Below, one piece after another: positions 29,801 to 40,931 of a DNA stretch of 64,000 nt. A program made the position numbers and the translations under genes. Source of the DNA: Limnoperna fortunei. Its lineage: Eukaryota; Mollusca; Bivalvia; Mytilida; Modiolidae. Position 1 is the stretch's first letter. Each line of letters opens with the position of its first letter. Below the pieces are notes generated by a model. It saw nothing but the letters and a program-made list of their open reading frames with translations. It was not told the DNA's origin and did no database searches. The stretch is from positions 79,845,873 through 79,909,872 of the forward strand of contig OX104119.1 in NCBI GenBank assembly GCA_944474755.1. The letters run 5' to 3'.

Positions 29801-31416
29801 CACTAGTCATTCTGCTTGTGTATTCCCCATGCTTTATCATAACACCAGTCATTCTGTTTGTGTATTCCCCATGCTTTATGATAACACCAGTCATTCTGTT
29901 TGTGTATTCCCCATGCTTTATCATAACACCAGTCATTCTGCTTGTGTATTCTCCATGCTTTGTCATAAGACCAGTCATTCAGTTTGTGTATTCCCCATGC
30001 TTTACATCAAGACCAGTCATTCTGTTTATGTATTCCACATACTTTATCATAACACCAGTCATTCTTTTTGTGTATTCCCCATGCTTTATCTTTACACCAG
30101 TCATTCTGTTTGTGTATTCCACATGCTTTATCATAAGACCAGTCATTCTGTTTGTGTATTCCCCATGCTTTATCATAACACCAGTCATTCTGTTTGTGTA
30201 TTCCCCATGCTTTATCATAACACCAGTCATTCTTTTTGTGTATTCTCTATGCTTTATGTCAAGACCAGTCATTCTGTTTGTGTATTCCCCATGCTTTATC
30301 TCAAGACCAGTCATTCTGTTTGTGTATTCCCTATGCTTTATCTTAAGACCAGTCATTCTGTGTGTGTATTCCACATGCTTTATCATAACACCAGTCATTC
30401 TAGTTGTGCATTCCCCATGCTTTATCATAACACCAGTCATTCTGTTTGTGTATTCCCCATGCTTTATCTCAAAACCAGTCATTCTGTTTGTGTATTCCCC
30501 ATGCTTTATCTTAAGACCAGTCATTCTGTTTGTGCATTCTCTGTGCTTTATCATAACACCAGTCATTCAGTTTGTGTATTCCCCATGCTTTATCATAACA
30601 CCAGTCATTCTGTTTGTGTATTCCCCATGCTTTATCATAACACCAGTCATTCTGTTTGTGTATTCCCCATGCTTTATCATAAGACCAGTCATTCAGTTTA
30701 TGTATTCCCCATGCTTTATATCAAGACCAGTCATTCTGTTTATGTATTCCACATACTTTATCATAACACCAGTCATTCTGTTTGTGTATTCCCCATGCTT
30801 TATCATAACACCAGTCATTCTGTTTTTGTCTTCTCTGTGCTTTATCATAACACTAATCATTCTGTTTGTGTATTCCCCATGCTTTATTTTACGACCAGTC
30901 GTTCTGTTTGTGTATTCTCTGTGCTTTATCATAAGACCAGTCATTCTGTTTGTGTATTCTCTGTGCTTTATCATAACACTAGTCATTCTGTTTGTGTATT
31001 CCCCATGCTTTATCATAACACCAGTCATTCTGTTTGTGTATTCCCCATGCTTTATCATAACACCAGTCATTCTGTTTGTGTATTCCCCATGCTTTATCAT
31101 AACACCAGTCATTCTGTTTGTGTATTCTCCGTGCTTTATCATAAGACCAGTCATTAATTTTGTGTATTCCCCATGCTTTATATCAAGACCAGTCATTCTG
31201 TTTATGTATTCCACATACTTTATCATAACACCAGTCATTCTGTTTGTATATTCCTCATGCTTTATCTTTACACCAGTCATTCTGTTTGTGTATTCCCCAT
31301 GCTTTATCATAAGACCAGTCATTCTGTTTGTGTATTCCCCATGCTTTATCATAACACCAGTCATTCTGTTTGTGTATTCCCATGCTTTATCATAACACCA
31401 GTCATTCTTTTTGTGT
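11886..31416 (+). repeat. Core of nested higher-order repeats in the 42-bp array
   Basis: A rare variant unit, with TATTCTCTATGC followed by TTTATGTCAAGACC, recurs at 11,886, 15,624, 17,347, 19,615, 20,287, 22,975, 25,789, 30,241 and 31,416. The spacings equal 89, 41 (+1 bp), 54, 16, 64, 67, 106 and 28 (-1 bp) units of 42 bp. The variant order after each landmark is largely shared. The stretches beginning at 20,287 and 25,789 are near-identical for over 2 kb. The region is therefore a patchwork of blocks copied at several length scales. The net drift in register over 19.5 kb comes to one inserted base near 16,480 and one deleted base near 31,379. Confidence 0.85.
15621..31157 (+). other. 5,178-codon open frame made of array units; not called a gene
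   Basis: One forward frame stays open for 15.5 kb. It reads as PVILFVYSPCFIIT repeats until the extra base near 16,480, then as SHSVCVFPMLYHNT repeats to 31,157. Its nominal start is not an ATG in a good context. There is no promoter, splice pattern or non-repeat domain, and an overlapping forward frame and two reverse frames also have long open runs. A stop-free unit whose length is a multiple of three gives this by default, so I read it as an artefact. What would change this is transcript or peptide evidence, or an excess of synonymous changes in one frame only. Confidence 0.9.
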
Positions 31417-32769
31417 ATTCTCTATGCTTTATGTCAAGACCAGTCATTCTGTTTGTGTATTCCCCATGCTTTATCTCAAGACCAGTCATTCTGTTTGTGT
31501 ATTCCCTATGCTTTATCTTAAGACCAGTCATTCTGTGTGTGTATTCCACATGCTTTATCATGACACCAGTCATTCTATTTGTGCATTCCCCATGCTTTAT
31601 CATAACACCAGTCATTCTGTTTGTGTATTCCCCATGCTTTATCTCAAAACCAGTCATTCTGTTTGTGTATTCCCCATGCTTTATCTTAAGACCAGTCATT
31701 CTGTTTGTGTATTCCCCATGCTTTATCATAACACCAGTCATTCTGTTTGTGTATTCCCCATGCTTTATCATAACACCAGTCATTCTGTTTGTGTATTCCC
31801 CATGCTTTATCTCCAGACCAGTCATTCTGTTTGTGTATTCCCCATGCTTTATCATAACACCAGTCATTCTGTTTGTGTATTCCCCATGCTTTATCATAAC
31901 ACCAGTCATTCTGTTTGTGTATTTCCCATGCTTTATCATAACACCAGTCATTCTGTTTGTGTATTCCCCATGCTTTATCATAACACCAGTCATTCTGTTT
32001 GTGTATTCCCCATGCTTTATCTCAAGACCAGTCATTCTGTTTGTGTATTCCCCATGCTTTATCATAACACCAGTCATTCTGTTTGTGTATTCCCCATGCT
32101 TTATCATAACACCAGTCATTCTGTTTGTGTATTCCCCATGCTTTATCATAAGACCGGTCATTCTGTTTGTGTATTCCCCATGCTTTATCATAACACGAGT
32201 CATTCTGTTTGTGTGTTCCCTATGCTTTATCTTAAGACCAGTCATTCTGTTTGTGTATTCCCTATGCTTTATCTTAAGACCAGTCATTCTGTTTGTGTAT
32301 TCCCTATGCTTTATCATAAGACCAGTCATTCTGTTTGTGTATTCCCCATGCTTTATCATAAGACCAGTCATTCTGTTTTTGTATTCCCTATGCTTTATCT
32401 TAACAATAGTCATTCTGTTTGTGTATTCTCTGTGCTTTATCATAAAACCAGTAATTCTGTTTGTGAATTCCCCATGCTTTATCATAACACCATTCATTCT
32501 GTTTGTGTATTCCCCATGCTTTATCATAAGAGCAGTCATTCTGTTTGTGTATTCCCCATGCTTTATCATAACACCAGTCATTCTATTTGTGTATTCCCCA
32601 TGCTTCATCTTAACACCAGTCATTCTGTTTGTGTATTCCCTATGCTTTATCTTAAGACCATTCATTCTGTGTGTGAATTCCCCATGCTTTATCTCAAGAC
32701 CAGTCATTCTGTTTGTGTATTCTCTGTGCTTTATCATAACACCAGTCATTCTGTTTGTGTATTCTCCAA

Positions 32770-33405
32770 GCTTTATCGTAACACCAGTCATTCTGTTCGT
32801 GTATTCCCCATGCTTTATCTTAAGACCAGTCATTCTGTTCGTGTATTCCCCATGCTTTATCTTAACACCAGTCATTCTGATTGTGTATTCCCCATGCTTT
32901 ATCATAACACCAGTCATTCTGTTCGTGTATTCCCCATGCTTTATCATAACACCAGTCATTCTGTTATTGTATTCTCTGTTCTTTATCATAACACCAGTCA
33001 TTCTGTTCGTGTATTACCCTTGCTTTATCTTAACACCAATCATTCTGCTCGTGTATTCCCCATGGGTTATCCTAAGGCCAGTCATTCAGTTCGCGTATTC
33101 CTTATTCTTTAACTTAAGACCAGTCATTTTGTTCGTGTATTCCCCATTCTTTATCTTAAGACCAGTCATTCAGTTCGTCTTCTTCCCATGGTTTATCTTA
33201 AGACCAGTCATTCTGTTGGTGTATTCCCCATGCTTTATCTTAAGACCAGTAATTCTGTGCGTGTATTCCCCATGTTTTATCTTAAGACCAGTCACTCAGT
33301 TCGTGCATTCCCCATGCTTTATTTTAAGACCAGTCATTCAGTTCGTGCATGTTGTCCCCATGCTTGACATTACGACCAGTAATTTTGCTCGCGTTCTTGA
33401 CTATG
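32770..33405 (+). repeat. Divergent right edge of the 42-bp array
   Basis: Units here carry GTTCGTGTATTCC, with a CpG, where most core units carry GTTTGTGTATTCC. They diverge increasingly until the period is lost near 33,400. The same CpG-bearing variant is common at the left edge (about 360-1,000 and repeated blocks to about 5,400) and rare between about 6,500 and 32,700. Confidence 0.8.
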
Positions 33406-33870
33406 ACTAGTTGTTCGTATCATTCTTAAGTTCTTATACTTTTGTTAACCTTGCGACCATGTGTAGTCCTTTTCCGTATCAGTACTGTCACATAGTCTTA
33501 TTTATATGTAATAAACAGACTTTTTACAGCGCTAATAAATCAGACCGGCTGAAAATAGATATTTGTATGAAATATTCATACACTGCAGCCATGGATGATA
33601 CAAATATCGACAATAAACTATTAATTAACAAAGGAACAGATGCAAGTTGTTCGTAACAGTTCTAAAGATACATTAATTGGGTCATAAATATTATATGTAA
33701 TAAAATGATTCCATCTCTTAGTGGGCAGAACAAATTGAAAAGATCCCATCATACCAATTAATAACTTGTATCTAATATTTATAAAAATTGTTATACAGAT
33801 ATCATACGAACCGAAACGATCCCGCATTTTATTAACGATCTGTTATAATATCTGCTACAATAAATGATAA
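33406..33870. other. AT-rich spacer between arrays; no gene seen
   Basis: This stretch contains no tandem period, no recognisable protein domain and no RNA gene that I can support. An 81-codon forward open frame (33,411-33,656) has no recognisable features and AT-driven composition. I leave it uncalled. Confidence 0.6.
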
Positions 33871-35687
33871 AACCATCCACGTATGTTTAAAGATCTGTAC
33901 TTTTCCCGTGTATGTTTAAAGGTCAGTACTTTTCCATTGTATGTTTAAAAGTGTCTGTACTTTTTACGTGTTTGTTTAAAGGTCGGTACTTTCCCATTGT
34001 ATGTTCAAATGCCTGTTCTGTTTACTTACATGTTTAAATGTGTACTGATTACATGTATGTTTAAAAGTCTGTACATTTCAATGTGTATATTTAATGGTCT
34101 GCACTTTTCCCGTTTATATTCACGTGTCTCTACCTTTCCCGTGTATGTATAACTTTATCGATCTGTACTTTTCCCATTGTATATTAAATGGTCTGTACTT
34201 TTATCGCGTATGTTCAACTGTCTGACTGTCTGTACTTTCCCTTGTGTATGTTTATTGGTCTGTATTTTCCCTGTGTCTGTTTATTGGTCTGTACTTTTCC
34301 CTGTGTCTGTTTATTGGTCTGTACTTTCCCTGTGTATGTTGAGTGGTCTGTATTTTCCCTATGTATGTTGAGTGGTCTGTACTTTTCCCTGTGTATGTTG
34401 AGTGGTCTGTATTTTCCCTGTGTATGTTTAGTGGGCTGTACTTTTCCTTGTGTATGTTTAGTGGTCTGTATTTTCCCTGTGTATGTTGAGTGGTCTGTAC
34501 ATTTCCCTGTGTATGTTGAGTGGTCTGTATTTTCCCTGTGTATGTTGAGTGGTCTGTACATTTCCTTGTGTATGTTTAGTGGTCTGTACTTTCCCTGTGT
34601 ATGTTTAGTGGGCTGTACTTTTCCTTGTGTATGTTGAGTGGTCTGTATTTTCCTTGTGTATGTTGAGTGGGCTGTACTTTTCCCTGTGTATGTTGAGTGG
34701 TCTGTATTTTCCCTGTGTATGTTTAATGGTCAGTATTTTCCCTGTGTATGTTCATTGGTCAGTATTTTCCTTGTGTATGTTCATTAGTCTGTATTTCCCA
34801 TGTGTATGTCTGATGGTCTGTATTTTCCCTGTGTATGTTTAATGGTCTGTATTTTCCCATGTGTATGTCTGATGGTCTGTATTTTCCCTGTGTATGTTTA
34901 ATGGTCAGTATTTTCCCTGTGTATGTTTAATGGTCAGTATTTTCCCTGTGTATGTTTAATGGTCAGTATTTTCCCTGTGTATGTTGAGTGGTCTGTATTT
35001 TCCCTGTGTATGTTTAATGGTCAGTATTTTCCCTGTGTATGTTTAATGGTCAGTATTTTCCCTGTGTATGTTTAATGGTCAGTATTTTCCCTGTGTATGT
35101 TTATTGGTCAGTATTTTCCCTGTGTCTGTTTATTGGTCTGTACTTTTCCCTGTGTCTGTTTATTGGTCTGTATTTTCCTTGTGTATGTTGATTGGTCTGT
35201 ACTTTTCCCTGTGTATGTTGAGTGGTCTGTATTTTCCCTGTGTATGTTTAATGGTCAGTATTTTCCCTGTGTATGTTTATTGGTCAGTATTTTCCCTGTG
35301 TATGTTTAATGGTCAGTATTTTCCCTGTGTATGTTTAATGGTCTGTATTTTCCCTGTGTATGTTTAATGGTCAGTATTTTCCCTGTGTATGTTTAATGGT
35401 CAGTATTTTCCCTGTGTATGTTTAATGGTCAGTATTTTCCCTGTGTATGTTTATTGGTCAGTATTTTCCCTGTGTCTGTTTATTGGTCTGTACTTTTCCC
35501 TGTGTCTGTTTATTGGTCTGTATTTTCCTTGTGTATGTTGATTGGTCTGTACTTTTCCCTGTGTCTGTTTATTGGTCTGTACTTTTCCCTGTGTATGTTG
35601 ATTGGTCTGTATTTTCCTTGTGTATGTTTATTGGTCTGTACTTTTCCTTGTGTATGTTTATTGGTCAGTATTTTCCTTGTGTATGTT

Positions 35688-36209
35688 GAGTGGTCAGTAC
35701 TTTCCCTGTGTATGTTTATTGGTCTATATTTTCCTTGTGTATGTTTATTGGTCAGTATTTTCCCTGTGTATGTTTATTGGTCAGTATTTTCCTTTTGTAT
35801 GTTTATTGGTCAGTATTTTCCTTGTGTATGTTTATTGGTCAGTATTTTCCTTGTGTATGTTGAGTGGTCTGTATTTTCCTTGTGTATGTTTATTGGTCAG
35901 TATTTTCCTTGTGTATGTTTATTGGTCAGTATTTTCCTTGTGTATGTTGAGTGGTCAGTACTTTCCCTGTGTATGTTTATTGGTCTATATTTTCCTTGTG
36001 TATGTTTATTGGTCAGTATTTTCCCTGTGTATGTTCATTGGTCAGTATTTTCCTTGTGTATGTTTATTGGTCAGTATTTTCCCTGTGTATGTTTATTGGT
36101 CAGTATTTTCCTTTTGTATGTTTATTGGTCAGTATTTTCCTTGTGTATGTTGAGTGGTCTGTATTTTCCTTGTGTATGTTGAGTGGTCTGTATTTTCCCT
36201 GTGTATGTT
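35688..36209 (+). repeat. 261-bp higher-order repeat inside the 29/30-bp array
   Basis: The block starting GAGTGGTCAGTAC at 35,688 recurs at 35,949, exactly 261 bp (nine 29-bp units) later. It carries the same variant series, including the unusual TCTATATTTTCC unit and the TTCCTTTTGTATG unit. The two copies are near-identical except for scattered differences. Confidence 0.8.
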
Positions 36210-37253
36210 GAGTGGGCTGTACTTTTCCCTGTGTATGTTTAGTGGTCTGTATTTTCCCTGTGTCTGTTTATTGGTCTGTACTTTTCATTGTGTATGTTGA
36301 GTGGTGTGTACTTTTCCCTGTGTATGTTGAGTGGGCTGTACTTTTCCCTGTGTATGTTTAGTGGTCTGTATTTTCCCTGTGTATGTTGAGTGGTCTGTAT
36401 TTTCCCTGTGTATGTTGAGTGGTCTGTACTTTTCCCTGTGTATGTTTATTGGTCTGTACTTTCCCTATGTATGTTGAGTGGTCTGTACTTTTCCCTGTGT
36501 ATGTTGAGTGGTCTGTACATTTCCCTGTGTATGTTTATTGGTCTGTACTTTCCCTATGTATGTTGAGTGGTCTGTACTTTTCCCTGTGTATGTTGAGTGG
36601 TCTGTACATTTCCCTGTGTATGTTGAGTGGTCTGTACATTTCCCTGTGTATGTTGAGTGGTCTGTACATTTCCCTGTGTATGTTGAGTGGTCTGTACATT
36701 TCCCTGTGTATGTTGAGTGGTCTGTACTTTTCCTTGTGTATGTTGAGTGGTCTGTACTTTTCCCTGTGTATGTTGAGTGGTCTGTACATTTCCCTGTGTA
36801 TGTTGAGTGGTCTGTACATTTCCCTGTGTATGTTGAGTGGTCTGTACATTTCCCTGTGTATGTTGAGTGGTCTGTACTTTTCCTTGTGTATGTTGAGTGG
36901 TCTGTACTTTTCCCTGTGTATGTTGAGTGGTCTGTACTTTCCCCTGTGTATGTTGAGTGGTCTGTATTTTCCCTATGTATGTTGAGTGGTCTGTACTTTT
37001 CCCTGTGTATGTTTATTGGTCTGTACTTTTCCCTGTTTATGTTGAGTGGTCTGTACTTTTCCCTGTGTATGTTGAGTGGTCTGTACTTTTCCCTGTGTAT
37101 GTTTATTGGTCTGTACTTTTCCCTGTTTATGTTGAGTGGTCTGTACTTTTCCCTGTGTATGTTGAGTGGTCTGTACTTTCCCTATGTATGTTGAGTGGTC
37201 TGTACTTTCCCTATGTATGTTGAGTGGTCTGTACTTTTCCCTGTGTATGTTGA

Positions 37254-37607
37254 GTGGTGTGTATTTTCCCTATGTATGTTGAGTGGTCTGTACTTTTCCC
37301 TGTGTCTGTTTATTGGTCTGTACTTTCCCTGTGTATGTTGAGTGGTCTGTATTTTCCCTATGTATGTTGAGTGGTCTGTACTTTTCCCTGTGTATGTTTA
37401 TTGGTCTGTACTTTTCCCTGTGTATGTTGAGTGGTGTGTATTTTCCCTATGTATGTTGAGTGGTCTGTACTTTTCCCTGTGTCTGTTTATTGGTCTGTAC
37501 TTTCCCTGTGTATGTTGAGTGGTCTGTATTTTCCCTATGTATGTTGAGTGGTCTGTACTTTTCCCTGTGTATGTTGAGTGGTCTGTACTTTTCCCTGTGT
37601 ATGTTGA
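37254..37607 (+). repeat. 177-bp higher-order repeat inside the 29/30-bp array
   Basis: A block opening with the rare GTGGTGTGTATTTTCCC unit starts at 37,254, 37,431 and 37,608, so the spacing is 177 bp twice (three 30-bp plus three 29-bp units). The first two copies are complete. The third diverges after about two units. Confidence 0.75.
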
Positions 37608-40076
37608 GTGGTGTGTATTTTCCCTATGTATGTTGAGTGGTCTGTACTTTTCCCTGTGTCTGTTTATTGGTCTGTACTTTTCCCTGTGTATGTTGAGTGG
37701 TCTGTACTTTCCCTATGTATGTTTATTGGTCTGTACTTTCCCTGTGTATGTTGAGTGGTCTGTATTTTCCCTATGTATGTTGAGTGGTCTGTACTTTTCC
37801 CTGTGTATGTTGAGTGGTCTGTATTTTCCCTGTGTATGTTGAGTGGTCTGTACTTTCCCTATGTATGTTGAGTGGTCTGTACTTTTCCCTGTGTATGTTG
37901 AGTGGTGTGTACTTTTCCCTGTGTATGTTGAGTGGTGTGTGCTTTTCCCTGTGTATGTTGAGTGGGCTGTACTTTTCCCTGTGTATGTTTAGTGGTCTGT
38001 ATTGTCCCTGTGTATGTTGAGTGGTCTGTATTTTCCCTGTGTATTTAGTGGTCTGTACTTTTCCCTGTGTATGTTGAGTGGTCTGTACTTTTCCCTGTTT
38101 ATGTTTATTGGTCTGTACTTTCCCTGTGTATGTTGAGTGGTCTGTACTTTTCCCTGTGTATGTTTATTGGTCTGTACTTTTCCCTGTGTATGTTGAGTGG
38201 TCTGTACTTTCCCTGTGTATGTTTAGTGGTCTGTACTTTCCCTATGTATGTTGAGTAGTCTGTACTTTTCCCTGTGTCTGTTTATTGGTCTGTACTTTTC
38301 CCTGTGTATGTTGAGTGGTGTGTACTTTTCCCTGTGTATGTTGAGTGGGCTGTACTTTTCCCTGTGTATGTTTAGTGGTCTGTATTTTCCCTGTGTATGT
38401 TGAGTGGTCTGTATTTTCCCTGTGTATGTTGAGTGGTCTGTACTTTTCCCTGTGTATGTTGAGTGGTCTGTACTTTCCTTGTGTATGTTGAGTGGTCTGT
38501 ACTTTCCCTGTGTATGTTGAGTGGGCTGTACTTTTCCCTGTGTCTGTTTATTGGTCTGTACTTTTACCTGTGTCTGTTTATTGGTCAGTATTTTCCCTGT
38601 GTATGTTTAGTGGTCTGTACTTTTCCCTGTGTATGTTGAGTGGTCTGTACTTTTCCCTGTGTCTGTTTATTGGTCTGTACTTTTACCTGTGTCTGTTTAG
38701 TGGTCTGTATTTTCCCTGTGTATGTTTAGTGGTCTGTACTTTTCCCTGTGTATGTTTAGTGGTCTGTACTTTTCCCTGTGTCTGTTTATTGGTCCGTACT
38801 TTTCCCTGTGTATGTTGAGTGGTCTGTATTTTCCCTGTGTATGTTGAGTGGTCTGTACTTTTCCCTGTGTATTTTTAGTGGTCTGTATTTTCCCTGTGTA
38901 TGTTGAGTGGTCTGTACTTTCCCTGTGTATGTTTATTGGTCTGTATTTTCCCTGTGTATGTTGAGTGGTCTGTATTTTCCCTGTGTATGTTTATTGGTCT
39001 GTATTTTCCCTGTGTATGTTGAGTGGGCTGTACTTTTCCCTGTGTATGTTTAGTGGTCTGTACTTTCCCTGTGTATGTTGAGTGGTCAGTACTTTCCCTG
39101 TGTATGTTTAGTGGTCTGTACTTTCCCTGTGTATGTTGAGTGGTCTGTACTTTTCCCTGTGTATGTTTATTGGTCTGTACTTTTCCCTGTGTATGTTGAG
39201 TGGTCAGTACTTTTCCCTGTGTATGTTGAGTGGTCTGTACTTTTCCCTGTGTCTGTTTATTGGTCTGTACTTTTCCCTGTGTATGTTGAGTGGTCTGTAC
39301 TTTTCCCTGTGTATGTTGAGTGGTCTGTACTTTTCCCTGTGTCTGTTTATTGGTCTGTACTTTTCCCTGTTTATGTTGAGTGGTCTGTACGTTTCCCTGT
39401 GTATGTTTAGTGGTCTGTACTTTTCCTATGTATGTTGAGTGGTCTGTACTTTTCCCTGTGTCTGTTTATTGGTCTGTACTTTTCCCTGTTTATGTTTATT
39501 GGTCAGTACTTTCCCTGTGTATGTTTAGTGGGCTGTACTTTTCCCTGTGTATGTTGAGTGGTCTGTACTTTTCCCTGTGTATGTTGAGTGGTCTGTACTT
39601 TCCCTATGTATGTTCATTGGGCTGTACTTTTCCCTGTGTATGTTGAGTAGTCTGTACTTTTCCCTGTGTCTGTTTATTGGTCTGTACTTTTCCCTGTGTA
39701 TGTTGAGTGGTCTGTACTTTTCCCTGTGTATGTTGAGTGGTCTGTACTTTTCCTTGTGTATGTTGAGTGGTCTGTATTTTTCCCTGTGTATGTTGAGTGG
39801 TCTGTACTTTTCCCTGTGTATGTTGAGTGGTCTGTACTTTTCCCTTTGTATGTTGAGTGGTCTGTATTTTCCCTGTGTATGTTGAGTGGTCTGTACTTTT
39901 CCCTGTATATGTTGAGTGGTCTGTACTTTTCCCTGTGTATGTTGAGTGGTCTGAACTTTTCCCTGTGTGTGTTTAATAGCCTGTACTTTTCCCTGTGTCT
40001 GTTTAACGGTCTGCACTTTTCTCGAGTATGTTTAAAGTTCTGTACCATTCCAGTGTATGTTTTATGGTCTGAATAG

Positions 40077-40931
40077 GTAAGACTGGTTAAAAACAAGTAA
40101 TTACAAGAGCCAAAAATAGATTAGTCGTGAAATATACGAGATAACCTTTAAAGTCGGTACACAATGATCAAATTGCTATCAGCAAATAAAAATAGACATT
40201 GAACATAGGGAAAAAAAATCGTAAAAACAAATCTATAAGCAAAATGTATTCGACCTTAATCTTTGACCTTAAGATCGGAAAACATCATCCATTATTACGA
40301 CATGAATGATAACTCTGCTACAATGACAATCGATGTTTTTTGTTTCTCATAGCAAAGTCTGTTTTGTATATATAAGTTCATAACAAAAAGATTTATATTA
40401 TTATATGGTTGATCATAGATTAATTGTGTCTCTCTTTGTGATATTTGTATCAATTTGTTATAGAATATTTATGTAAATAAAGGAGACAATTATAAAAAAA
40501 CAAGTCTGGTCGTGGTAACGATGATACGAATAATGTTATCTTTGATTTATTACTCACATATATGATTAAGGACTGGATTAAGCATTAAATATGCATTTTT
40601 GTAGGGAAATATGAATAAATATTAGATGCATTTGTAAAAACTGTTATATATGGGACACATATAATGCTATTATATGTTTTTCGCAAATATATATACAATA
40701 GAGTAACCACAATGGATACTTGGAATTGTTCCCAAAAATCCCATAGAGCTGTTCCGAGATACTCCATATTTCAGATCAGCATGAAATTGTCATCTATTTA
40801 TTTAATTTGTGGCGTAATATTTCAAAGTGTAACAAAGAATAATCAAAGAAAGGAGAATATAATCCAAACACACTTCGTTTTATGTTCAGACTCTTTTTTT
40901 CATTTAAAACCATCTTTGATAACTATTATAC
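40077..40931. other. AT-rich spacer between arrays; no gene seen
   Basis: This is AT-rich sequence with no tandem period and no recognisable coding domain. A 112-codon open frame at 40,664-41,002 runs into the start of the next array and lacks identifiable features. I do not call it. Confidence 0.6.

Larger units (their letters stand above)
356..33405 (+). repeat. 42-bp satellite array, about 785 head-to-tail units
   Basis: The same 42-bp unit runs head to tail, all in one orientation, for about 33 kb. Each unit has a well conserved core, CCAGTCATTCTGTTTGTG, then TATTCCCCATGC, then a variable end whose main versions are TTTATCATAACA, TTTATCTCAAGA, TTTATCTTAAGA and TTTATCTTAACA. The unit count is length divided by period. 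The first and last units (356-430 and 33,340-33,405) are the most diverged, as is usual for array ends. There are no unique spacers, so it is not a CRISPR-like array. Forty-two is a multiple of three and the unit lacks stops in two forward and two reverse frames, so long artefactual open frames cover the region, reading as 14-residue repeats such as SHSVCVFPMLYHNT, PVILFVYSPCFIIT and, in reverse, MTGVMIKHGEYTNR. I see no telomeric motif and no CENP-B box. Confidence 0.97.
33871..40076 (+). repeat. 29/30-bp minisatellite array, about 205-210 units
   Basis: Units have the form TGTTGAGTGGTCTGTAC followed by TTTTCCCTGTGTA. Loss of one T in the TTTTCCC run gives 29 instead of 30 bp. Variants are zoned. 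TGTTTAAAGGTC units form the diverged left edge (33,871-34,200). TGTTTAATGGTCAG units dominate about 34,710-35,440. TGTTTATTGGTCAG with TTCCTTG dominates about 35,440-36,150. TGTTGAGTGGTCTG units fill about 36,180-39,980. The right edge decays by 40,076. Mixed 29/30-bp lengths break the reading frame often, so open frames here are short and repeat-derived. I see no clear sequence kinship with the 42-bp unit beyond short shared words. Confidence 0.96.

Noticed and set aside
15621..31157. A giant repeat protein gene of about 5,200 residues
   Set aside because: Overlapping long open frames exist on both strands for the same reason (a 42-bp stop-free unit). There is no domain outside the repeat, no credible start and no splice pattern.
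356..33405. CRISPR array, suggested by regular repeats over a long span
   Set aside because: Units are contiguous with no unique spacers, there are no cas genes, and the surrounding DNA is eukaryotic.
33411..33656. 81-codon open frame between arrays as a gene
   Set aside because: Low-information sequence. It begins at the decayed array edge and has no domain.
34177..40096. Cys-rich repeat proteins in the 29/30-bp array
   Set aside because: Frames open and close with the 29/30-bp length switch. All are translations of the repeat in several frames and both strands.
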